The translations under genes and the position numbers were made by a program. Shown here piece by piece: positions 54,353 through 64,000 of a stretch of DNA of 64,000 bases (its first letter is position 1; every line of letters starts with the position of its first letter). A model generated the notes under the pieces. It saw nothing but the letters and a program-made list of their open reading frames with translations, was not told where the DNA came from and made no database searches. The DNA is from Ichthyophthirius multifiliis (taxonomy: Eukaryota; Ciliophora; Oligohymenophorea; Hymenostomatida), in the NCBI RefSeq assembly GCF_000220395.1, contig NW_004086360.1:62001-126000 (forward strand), written 5' to 3'.

Positions 54353-55458
54353 ATGAAAGTAAATAAATAAAAACTATAAATAAAGGATTCAACATAAAAA
54401 GATGTTCTTCTTTGCTAAATTGGAAATAACTTTATATTTTCAAAAGGAATAGAATTTATAAATCCAAAATAAGAATAAAATCCATTTGCTAAAGGATTCG
54501 ATAAAAAATTATTTGCAAAAATATTTTTTTTTGGATTATTTTTACTTATATTGAATCTTAACTATTTTAAATATACAAAAAATGAAAACTTATTTGAAAT
54601 AATGTAATTAAAAAGAAGTTCTTCGATTTCTGAAATAAAAGAAAGATTTAATTTAATTAAATTATCAATAAAGTAATAATCTAAAACGTTACAAAGGGCA
54701 GAATTATTAGTCAAAGAAGAATATTTTGAACAAATTTACAATATATTAATACATCCTGCGAGAAGAAAAATTTATGATAAATATAATATAATAAATCCTT
54801 AATATTCATATTATTTATCATCTTCTTATCAAATAAATTTGATTTTCTAATCAGGTTTTCTTTATTTATTTTTACTTTTATCAAGTTTCGCTAATTCGAA
54901 CAGAAGAAATAAAGAGTACCTGAAATATCACGTCTTATTAATTGTATTATTTTTTATTATTGAAAATAGAATCAATTCATCAAATAATATAGATGTATAT
55001 TTTTTAAAAACTAAATTTTATAAAAAAGATATAAAAAGGTCGATTTTATAGATTAAGTATCTCCTACATTAACAATACATTAAAGATTAGAATTAGTAAA
55101 ATTATTATTGATACCATTATAAATAGTTTTAGGTTATTTATCATAAAAATATTTGAAAAGCGAATTAAATGAAATAGAAGAAAAAATCGTTTTTATAAAA
55201 ACATAATAACTATTATTATATTTTAGAAAGATTCAAGAATACTTAAAGAATATTTAAGAATTAAAAAAGGAATATTCAGATGAATAAAAAGTTTTACTAA
55301 TAAGATTCGAATAAGAAGTATAACAATAAGAAGAAAAACTTATGCAAATTTATTAAATAATGTTTGAAGAAGATAATAAAAATAAATGTACATTTTTTTC
55401 TTTGGTTAATATAGTATAATTAGTATTAATATTAACAGTGTTATATTAATAATTATGA
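54353..55458 (+). CDS. J-domain-like multipass membrane protein without HPD, 353 aa
   Basis: Start ATG 54353-54355. One 44-nt intron (54995-55038) leaves exactly 354 codons ending at TGA 55456-55458. Near residues 35-75 comes NPFAKGFDKKLFA and a TM (KIFFFGLFLLILNLNYF). Then ENLFEIMQLKRSSSISEIKE, RFNLIKLSIKQQ and ILIHPARRKIYDKYN match the start and the final D..RR..YD helix of a J domain. The HPD motif needed to stimulate Hsp70 is absent. Two or three more hydrophobic segments follow (FLYLFLLLSSF, YHVLLIVLFFIIE, LLLIPLQIVLGYL), then a charged helix and a last TM (FFSLVNIVQLVLILTVLY). Topology suggests an ER or mitochondrial membrane component, such as a degenerate Sec63- or DNAJC-type protein. 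Confidence 0.7.
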
Positions 55459-55495
55459 AAATAAAAAAAAATACATTAATAAAACATAGAATTTT

Positions 55496-57936
55496 TCAAT
55501 AAAAATATTTTTCATCTTCATATTCTTCTTCTTCTTCCGAAAGTCTATCAAAATTTTACGGATTCCACAACCCAATATATTCTTATTAAGCTTAATATTA
55601 AATATCCAAAAATATTTCATCCTGTAATGGATTATTTGGCAATGTTTAATCAATTCTAGCGAATCCAGCATGCACAAAATGTAAATTAAGGCTGTTTTCC
55701 AATTCGAATTATCCATTATTCTCATAAAGTATAACATTATTGACTTTGTTGTTTTTTCCCTAAAAAACAAATTCCGCTTCCCAATTTTTCTCATCGATTT
55801 TCTTTTCAAAATATTATTTGGTTTCTTTGCTCATTTTATGCTTACCAAAAGGTACTTTAATGTAAGCTAATCTACAAATTTAGCTTTGTGCTTCGTATTT
55901 TAAAAGTTCATTCGGCATTTAAAAAAGTTCACACGAATTCGCCTATTCTGTAAAGCCATAATCTATATATTCTAAATCGCACATTTTATTTTTTAATTTT
56001 TTTATAATCTTTGCTCTGTATAATAATTAATCTTTTTATCTCATTACTATACATAAACTACCATTTGTGCTTTTTTATAAGTTTTATAGTTTGTTTATGC
56101 CATAAGAATCAATTTTTTCATTTATTTTTTCTTATAGCTCATTCTCTTGCATTACCAAATAAAATCTTTCAGCATCTTCAATTTATTCGACTTTAACTTT
56201 TATACGGGTTCCACTTTGTGAGCTATTTTTTTTTGTTAAGGATAGTAAATTTTCTTCTCTGTTTTCCAATTAAAAGGCCAATTCTTATTCCCATATTCCT
56301 TTTTTTATTTTTTTGGCTTTTTCTTCTATTTACTAATAGCTATTGTCATAAGTTTCACATTCTTCAATATTTTAAACTAATCCTTCTTCTAATAATATTT
56401 AAGCAAAGTCAACTTTTTTATCAATAAAGATTCTACCTATAAGATATTTATTTTAGAATGAAATTATATCAAAAACCACATTTCGGTTCATTAAAGAATT
56501 ATAAGAAAATATCTTTGCTTTTTAATGCATTTTATTCAAAAAAGGTTAATTCGGATCATCTTTAATTGCTTTTATTCCAAAAAGTTTAACTTTTACAATA
56601 ACATTGAATGTAATAAATCTTAAAGATAATATTTCTGCTGAAACTACTTTCTCTACTACACATTGGTAATGCTCTTTCCTCATACGATCTTTTATCTATA
56701 CATTATATAGTTAAAGTGTCTCCTTTACACCTATCTCTTTTACATTCGTAATTCCAATATTATTGTTATGGATTCCCAGTTTCTTTATTATCGCCTCTTC
56801 CTCATATTATTTAGACTTTTTCCATTCATTTTCTTATTATAATACATCTTTGTATTCAGGTTTTAATCTACTAAATCCTGCTTTTATTAACATTAAATTT
56901 AAATTTTATTAATTTTCGCTTATTACTACTACTCCAGAATCGTTTATTTGACCTTTTTCCTTCTCTAAGTAAATATCAACTTCTTTTCCTATGCAAGCTT
57001 TTCGGGTAAATTCTCTAGCTTCGAAAGCTCCTTACTCTTATCCTTGAGGACATGATATTCTTGTCAATTATATTTTTTAATAATTTTCTGATTTTTCTCC
57101 CAATCTTTCTACTATTAATAAATTTCCATATTCAATTTCTCTTACCTTTTTTTTTTTTTTTTTAAAAAAAAAAAATATATACTATCGCTGTGAATTAATC
57201 TAATCTATTGACTATAGATATAAAATCAATTTATTTTTCCCATATTCCTTTTAAATTATGCTAAGCATTTGTTTGTAGTTTATCATAAATTTATAATTTA
57301 GAATTGATCTTCAATTTATAAATAGGCTTCATCTTATAACATTGCAAATCCTTATTCTAAAAAAAATTCATTATGTTCAAATTAGCCAATATATTTCGAT
57401 TTTTATGTGAGAAGATCTTTTTAGTAATCTAATAATATTACAGGTATATATTTATACAAAATATTTTATTTTATCAAAATTTATTCTAAATTTTGTTAAT
57501 AATAAGGTCCTAATATTATTATCTTTATGTATTATGGTTCAAAATTTATTATATTTTACGTGCTTTGATCATATAAAGCTAATGTACCATCATCATTTAT
57601 CTAATAGACAAACATATTTAATTATGTATTTAAACATAGTTCCTTTTTATGATTTTGTTTTATTTCCTTTATTTATAAAGCCTTTTCAGTTAAAGTCTCA
57701 TGCTAATCTGTTTCTAAGTAAATTTCAGTTTTTTCATTTATTTATGCATCAGTTTTTATAACAATTTTTTCACCTATTTTTAAAGTTAAATACTCAAATA
57801 TAGGAAATGCATCTAAATTATCAGGAAAACAAAGATGATCTTTGAAATCATATAAAGTGTATATTTATTGTTATTTGTTTTGTAAAACTTGTATTTTGTT
57901 AGAAGATATTATTTTTTATATTGTAGCTTTTTTCAT
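55496..57936 (-). CDS. SND1: Tudor-SN (SND1/p100) nuclease-fold and Tudor protein
   Basis: An RNA-binding protein with repeated staphylococcal-nuclease folds and a Tudor domain, acting in RNA silencing, splicing and stress granules in other eukaryotes. Start ATG 57934-57936 (MKKATIQKIISSNKIQVLQN). SNase-like units include YGNLLIVERLGE, ISCPQGQEQGAFEAREFTRK, ACIGKEVDIYLEKEKGQIND, LMLIKAGFSRLKPEY and FDIISFQNKYLIGRIF with LEEGLVQ. The Tudor part is NGSLCIVMRQKDQLLYRAKI, MCDLEYIDYGFTEQ and ELFQMPNELLKYEAQSQICR. A final half-SNase reads LHFVHAGFARIDQTLPNNPL, QEYIGLWNPQNFD, with an acidic end at TGA 55496-55498. One intron with T/A runs lies near 57145-57190. The Tudor cage residues look largely kept. 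Confidence 0.88.
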
Positions 57937-58204
57937 TTATTAATATTTAATAAATTAAATAAAATAATTTTAATCTTATATATGAAAATTATTTATTTAT
58001 TTTAAATAATTATTTATCAAAATTATTAATCGTTTTTATATGAATAAATAAATAATTAATTAAAATAATAAAATATTTGATATATATATTTATAATAATA
58101 GTTCTTTAAAAGATATAGTAATAATTTATTATTGACTAAAATTATTTTAAAATATTTAATACTAATTTATTTATTATTTACTAATATTATATATATATAA
58201 AAAA

Positions 58205-58445
58205 AAAATTGTACAAACTAAACCGTTGCCTATAGAAATATATCTATTATAAATTAATAACCGTATGGGGATTGATATATAAAGGCACTACGTATCGACA
58301 ATATAGGACATTTGTCTTGCTTTCGCTTGTGTGTAGAGACTGCATAAACTATACCCCTAATTTAGTCATAATCTTTGCTTCTAGATTTATTCTTTCCGGC
58401 TTAATTTTGTGTTAATTTTCACCTTTCACACCTTATTTTTGCGTT
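58205..58445. ncRNA. Candidate structured non-coding RNA (unidentified)
   Basis: Within A/T-only DNA this 240-bp block has clearly higher G+C and mixed sequence: ACCGTTGCCTATAG, CCGTATGGGGATTG, GGCACTACGTATCGAC, GGACATTTGTCTTGC, TTTCCGGCTTAA. TGAs and the lack of a sensible translation in all frames argue against an exon. No U1, U2, U4, U5, U6, SRP, RNase P or telomerase RNA signature was recognised by eye, and no CAACCCCAA template was found. Strand is undetermined; T-runs downstream on the plus strand are weak terminator candidates, and an A-run at 58200-58209 is a T-run on the minus strand. Confidence 0.35.
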
Positions 58446-58465
58446 TCTCTTTATATAATTGATTT

Positions 58466-58470
<5 letters not shown>

Positions 58471-58502
<32 letters not shown>
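58471..58502. repeat. (AT)n dinucleotide run
   Basis: About sixteen AT units directly beside the compositionally distinct block. A simple microsatellite. Confidence 0.95.
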
Positions 58503-58504
<2 letters not shown>

Positions 58505-58921
58505 CTTTTAATATTATTTTGCCTATATTTAGATATAAATTATATTCTTTTTTTTATAAAGATATTAATAATTTAATAATTATACGTTTCATTTTGATTT
58601 TTTAAATAAATTAACCTGAGTTAAAGTATAATAATTATATATATTATTTTTATTTTTAATTTATTTATAATTTAATTTTATGATACTTAAATTATCTATT
58701 TATATAATTTAATAATAAAATTTGCTGTCCTTTTTAAAAAAATATTGAAATAGTTAATTTTTTGAGCACAAAATAAAATAATCATAATTAAATATAAATT
58801 TAATTAATAAAAATAAAATTAGTATAATGTATTTTTTATTATTATATTTTTTATACTTTAAAAAATAAAATATAATAAATATTATTTATATTTAGTTATA
58901 TAAACAATATTTAACGTAAAA

Positions 58922-60868
58922 ATGAATAATTAAATTTAAACAATAAAAAGTTAAAGCAATAACGAAATTCTAAATGAAGACAAGGAAGAATATCAATTAA
59001 AAAAATAGTCGAAAAAAGAAAAGAAAAAATAATTACGCGAAAATAAAATATAAGAACTTCTAATAATAAAAAAAAAAGAATACGAAAAATTAATATCATT
59101 AGATTTTTGATTATAATTAAGTTCTTTCTTAAATCTAAACACACACTAAGCCAGATTACTCAAAAAATATGTAAAGAACATAAATATTAGAACTCAGAAA
59201 TTAAAAAGTTGCTAAATTAGAAAACTAAAAAGTTGAATAAACAATAGAAAATATTTAATAAATAATAGAAAATTAAGAAATATAAAAAAAACATAAATTG
59301 TTTTAAAATTTGAAAATTTTTACAATATAGTTTGAGGATAATAATTAAAGAATATAAAAATTTTAAGATATTTCAGCTTTTGAAAAACACCATCCTTTTT
59401 TAGGTCCAAATAAAAAATGCGCAATTATTTATAAATAAATAAATTGTAATAAAAAAATAAATATAATAATTTAAATAAATATAAAAAAAGAAAAATAATA
59501 AACAGAACCTTTATGGTGTGTTGTGAGAGGTTTTTATATTTTTTTATATTAAAATGCTTAGTCAGTAAAACCATTACATATAATAAGAATTCCTTTATAA
59601 AAAATGCATTAATAAGAAATAGTTCAGTTAAAAACTTCATAGAAAAAAGAAAATAAAAAAAAGTATGAACAAAAATTTTTCACATTAAATTACTAAGATT
59701 AAAATCCTATTTATTTTCATTTTGATAATTTTAAAATAGGATAAACTTGGTATCAGTATTTTATTAAATAAATTGCTCATAAAACTTATATTTTCTTGTC
59801 AGGAGTTCTTGATTTTTCTCCTGATATTAACTTAATTAAATTTTATGAATAAGAAGACTCTGATGAATAAAAAATTAAAAAATTAAAATTTACTTTAATT
59901 ATAAAAACTTAGAATATAATATATAAAAATATACAACTATAGAAAAGTATTTATATAAAATAAATTATTTTTAGTAAATTAAAATAAAGAGTTATAGAAA
60001 CTTTTTTTCATTATAGCTTTAATATAATGGTATAGTCAAAAGATATAATAGAATTAGATTTATCGAATTTATAATTGAATTCGAAATATTTAGTTTATTT
60101 TTTTTGTCTTTTAAGAGAAAAAGATTCAACTTAATTTTTGAGAATATTAAAAATTGATAATAATGGAATAGAACAAGAAGTTATAGAAGAAATAGGATAA
60201 TATATTATAAACCCTTAATCTTTTCAATTAGAGTATATTTCATTGGCAAATAATTAAGGTTTTGGTGATGTGGGATGCTTACTTTTTGGAAAGTACTTAA
60301 GTGAAAGGCACCTTAGAATGATTAGCAATTAAAAAAAAATGATTATTATTAGTATTTACCTTTTACTTATTTAGGCTTACGAAATATAAATATGAGTGAT
60401 TAAGGACTTCATAATATAGTATTAAGTTTAGAAAAAATACATAATATAAATATGAATGAAAGAAATATTACTGATTATTAAAAATTTCTGATTTTAGATA
60501 TTTCTAAAAATGATATTAGTGAAACGTCATTAAGATGTTTAGGCTCTTTATTGAGAAATTTTTAAGGAATAAGTGAATTGGATGTCTCAGAAAGCTTCAG
60601 AATAAAATGCTTATATAGTGAATATTTTTTTTAATAATTAATAGAAAACTATTCGATTACAAGTCTTAATTTAAATAAAATTGAAATAAACATTAATGCA
60701 TTTAAAAGCTTGGTTGAACTTTTAGAGAATAATTATACTTTATAAACTATTTAAATTACGATTACTAAAGAAATTATTTAATATTTAAATTAGAGTAAAA
60801 ATATAAATCTTCTATAATATTTTATAGTAAATTAAAATAAAATATTATAAAATAATATAAATTTATGA
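58922..60868 (+). CDS. PH-domain plus leucine-rich-repeat protein
   Basis: Start ATG 58922-58924 (MNNQIQTIKSQSNNEILNED), then a K/E/Q coiled region. A PH-like domain follows at about 59510-59790: TEPLWCVVRGFYIFLYQNAQ, SVKPLHIIRIPL, KFFTLNYQDQNPIYFHFDNF, TWYQYFIKQI. LRR units follow: IIELDLSNLQLNSKYLVYFF, LRILKIDNNGIEQEVIEEIG, LEYISLANNQGFGDVGCLLF, LILDISKNDISETSLRCLGS, ISELDVSESF and SITSLNLNKIEI. Introns lie at 59446-59490 (45 nt) and 60352-60374 (23 nt). The frame breaks once: a T5 at 59104-59108 must be T4 to continue from KLISLDF to DYNQVLSQ, and total coding length is one base over a multiple of three. PH plus LRR recalls CARMIL-type actin regulators; a homologue is not proven. Confidence 0.72.
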
Positions 60869-63449
60869 ATTTTAAAAATTAATTTAAATAAAATAAAAAA
60901 AATGTAAAAAAAAAAATATATTTAAAAAACTAAAATAAAAATTATATAATAATAAAAAAATATAAAAAAAAAAATAGAATAAAATAAATATATTAATTAA
61001 AATTAAAATATGAATAATTATTAAAAATAAAAAAATAAAATATAATTAAAAAATAAAAAATTTTAAAAAGTAAAATTATTTTTTATAAAAAATATATTAA
61101 TTATAAAATATATGAAAAAAATTAAATATTAATATGATATAAAAATAAAAATATATAATAATTAAAAAAATTATATTAATATTATATATTTATTTATTTA
61201 TTTATTTATTTATTTTTTTATACTTATAATCATAAATATTATTGTTAAATTAATTCTAATTCTTCATTTTTTTTCAATTTATTTTTTTTTAATACCCTCT
61301 TTTTAAATAAAATAAAATTTTTTATATTTATTTAAATTTTTTTTATTTTATTAATTTATTTTTATATAATTTTTTTTTTTTATAATTCTGGTTATTTTTA
61401 TACTTTTTAAAATTTTACATTTTTTTTTTTTTTATTATATATAAAGTTTTTTTTTATATATATATTTTATTTTATTCTTTTTTTATTTATTTTTGTTTAT
61501 TTCTAAATAATATTTTTTTTATATGTTTTTATTAGTCAAATTAATATATTTATTTTTTTCGATAAAATTTTATTTTTATTTTTATCTTATGTTTTTTTTT
61601 TAAATAATGTATTATTTGTTTTTATAATTTTTTATTTTTTATGTTTTAAAATAATTTTTTTATTATTAGTTATATTTATCTAATTTAAAAATTTTTTTTT
61701 ATACCCAATTCTAATAAATTTTTAATAAACTATATAGATATTTTTGGTTTTGTGATTTATTTAAGAAACCTGTATACATATTTTATATAGTTAATCTAAT
61801 AAATTACCTCCCATTAAAAAATAAATGAATTTTAGGTATTTAAATTTGAACTACCCAATAATTTTTCATATTAATTTATATCTTTTATTTGTTGTATTTT
61901 TTTCTAATGAACATATTTTAGATTAAATGATATTTTTTTATTTCATTAATTAATGTTTTTTATTTTTATTAAGTTTTTAATTTGCAAAATCTATATTTTT
62001 ATTAAGATAAAGTTTTATAGTAATAGTAAGGTTTTTTATATCTCTTGATGCCGGTATCTCTTTTATATATTTGAATTTTTATATTATTTTAGAGAATATC
62101 TTGCTATAATTTTACTTATTTTTTAATATTTTAATTTACTTATAATTAACTAGATTTCAAAAAGATTATATTATTTTATAATATGTAATTATTTGTTGAA
62201 TAAATATATAAACATTCATGTCTTTTTTCAGAATTTTTATAATATATTTTTTAAAATTATTTTATTAATATGTTAATTTTATTCATTCTTAATATCTAAA
62301 ATTATGAATTATTATGATTATATTAAAAAAAATTATTGGAATTTATAAATATTTTGGCATTTTTTGTTTTTAATTATTCATTTTTTTTTTAAATTATTTA
62401 TAAATTAAATTAATATATTTAAAAAACACATAAAAACTTCATATAATGTAGAAAATCAAGAAACATATTAAATTTCTGAATAAAATAATCAACAAAAAGT
62501 TATAATTAAATTTGATTCTATGATTTATGAATATACTATATAATATAGTGTACTTATATTTATTTTTTTGAAATCATTGAATTGGTTTTATTATCAATAA
62601 TTAATTAAGGCAATTTTTCAGATAATTTTTTTGAAATATTGTATGATTTTACAAAAAAGTGATGATAATATTTTAAAGGTAATTAGGAAATGTTAATTGT
62701 TCCACAAATCATATTGTAATTCCATATTAATATATAATTTTTATTATTATTATTTTAATTATTAAATAGCATTGATCCTTAAATTAAAAATCACTGTATT
62801 AATTTAAATACTATTAGATTCTTATAATTTTTTTTAAAAAAATCATAGGCTAGTCATATAAGGAATAAAATATAGGATTAGTATTAAAATTGTTACACTT
62901 GGCAATATTATGACAAGGAGTATTATCTTATTAGAAAAAACAGTTTTTTTATAAACATTAAATATCCATTATTTATTTTATTTAAAAATATAAATAAATA
63001 TAAATTAATATTTACATATTAATAGTTATTAAAATTTGTACTATTTTTATATATTTAATAAAAAATTATTATTTTATATTATTTGATATTTCTTTATAAA
63101 TGCTATTTTTTCCTGTTTTGAACCAAAAAAGCTTATTATAAAATTTTATTTTAAATCTTAATTAAATCATATCCTTAATGTATAAGAGTTTACTTTATAT
63201 TAATGATTTTAGGAATTTGTATATAAATATTACTGTATAATTATATAATAGTACAAAAAAAAATAACATCAATTTTAAATTTATAGGTAAAAGGACAAAA
63301 ATCTAGAAAAATAAATGGGCTAAAACTTATTAACAGTTTGTCCCTGATATATATAGTATTTTTTTTTTTTGAAAAGTTATAAATAATTTAATTATTTGTT
63401 TAAAAATTTAAATTTTTTTAAAATAAAACTTTAAAAAAAAAAATCTTTC
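60869..63449. other. Long gene-free, extremely A/T-rich region
   Basis: 2.6 kb of homopolymer-rich DNA. The first 300 bp are A-rich and 61200-61690 is T-rich, giving a strong strand asymmetry switch. Scattered less extreme bits (61790-61860, 62040-62060, 63290-63350) gave no exon or RNA. Confidence 0.5.
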
Positions 63450-64000
63450 TCAAATCTTGTTCAATATAGTTTTGTTTATTTTTTTCAATTCACATTTTGT
63501 GTTTATATATTATTAAATAGCAACTTCGTTTTTACTCTATAAAATAAAAACTTTATTTAATTCGACCTATATGGAAGTTTCATCTTCAATCATTTCTTTG
63601 TTTTAATTAATTTTATTTCTTTTCCAAACGTTTTAATCAATTTATTCATCATTTTCTTCAATCTCTTAAATGCAATTTGTACATTCAACTTTATTTTTTT
63701 TTCATTAAATTCTTATTAAAGTTTGCTTATTTCTTTAATTTAATCTTAATAATTTATAAACTTCGAATTATTTTGGCTATTCCAAGGATTAAATTTTATT
63801 TTGAATTCGTTATTTTTAGTATTAATATTATATAAAATCTCATTTGCAACATATTGGTTATTTAAATAATTTTTAATATTTTCTTAATTTTCTTGTTTAT
63901 AATTTATGTGTTTTTCTTTTTTATTTAAAATAAAGCTTTACGGTCTTTACTGTTTATTTATTTATATTAATTAGTCTTCAAATTTTATTTTATTTTAATT
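63450..64000 (-). CDS. Partial unrecognised gene running off the right edge
   Basis: A minus-strand frame enters from the right edge (KKEKHINYKQENQENIKNYL, NNQYVANEILYNINTKNNEF, KIKFNPWNSQNNSKFINYQ). After an A9 homopolymer (plus T9 at 63694-63702) the best-looking frame shifts by one to NKVECTNCIQEIEENDEQID, VWKRNKINQNKEMIEDETSI and VELNKVFILQSKNEVAIQQY, ending at TGA 63450-63452. A single Cys-x2-Cys is not enough to claim a zinc finger. The 5' end lies outside the window. Charged, Asn-rich, no family recognised. Confidence 0.5.

Larger units (their letters stand above)
57937..58921. other. Intergenic with a compositionally distinct block
   Basis: A/T-rich at both ends. The block at about 58200-58445 is listed separately, and an (AT)n run follows it. 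Confidence 0.5.

Noticed and set aside
55453-57761. Several frames of 60-118 standard codons over the Tudor-SN gene
   Set aside because: Other-frame shadows; the Tudor-SN frame has conserved SNase and Tudor motifs throughout.
58205-58445. Telomerase RNA
   Set aside because: No CAACCCCAA-type template and no matching stem order; CCCC occurs in other contexts only.

Overview
The window is macronuclear-type DNA of an oligohymenophorean ciliate. In every recognisable gene TAA and TAG are read inside conserved domains where other eukaryotes have glutamine, and only TGA ends the frames. The DNA is extremely AT-rich, the introns are very short (about 22-83 nt, GT...AG), and intergenic DNA is almost pure A/T. 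The base composition and code fit Ichthyophthirius multifiliis or a close relative; that species call is an inference. Standard-code ORF finding fails here, so genes were read by hand with TGA as the only stop. In DNA this AT-rich, random TGA-free frames of 70-150 codons are expected, so short unrecognised frames get low confidence.

Layout, left to right. 1-2003 (-): PARP with a WGR domain. About 2484-3084 (+): an unrecognised gene cut by an assembly gap. 4790-7141 (-): Q/N-rich protein. 8275-9296 (-): arrestin-like protein. 10110-11816 (-): divergent kinase-like protein. 11915-12308 (+): small protein. 12498-15137 (+): coiled-coil protein. 15518-17225 (+): cyclic-nucleotide-binding-domain protein. 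17386-17467 (+): tRNA-Leu(UAA). 17961-19758 (-): CFAP53. 20178-23690 (-): intronless two-TM receptor with TPRs. 24596-26296 (-): Ste24 CAAX protease. 27506-38187 (+): a 3,515-residue VPS13 with an inserted PH domain. 38926-39441 (-): dual-specificity phosphatase. 39588-40754 (-): proteasomal deubiquitinase RPN11. 41879-43549 (-): second divergent kinase-like protein. 43949-44624 (-): ASF1 with several frame breaks. 45328-46025 (-): NC2-alpha. 46552-50026 (-): DNAAF5. 50355-52822 (-): MST/Hippo kinase with a SARAH domain. 54353-55458 (+): J-like membrane protein. 55496-57936 (-): Tudor-SN. 58922-60868 (+): PH-LRR protein. 63450 to the right edge (-): partial unrecognised gene.

The genes form no operons; each has its own A/T-rich flanks. 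Themes that recur are cilia (CFAP53, DNAAF5), chromatin and transcription (PARP, ASF1, NC2-alpha, Tudor-SN), membrane and lipid handling (VPS13, Ste24, arrestin-like), and signalling (MST, two pseudokinase-like proteins, cNBD protein, receptor, DSP). The least explained items are the Cache-like/TPR receptor, the two kinase-like proteins without canonical catalytic residues, the broken ASF1 frame, and a compositionally distinct intergenic block near 58.2-58.45 kb.
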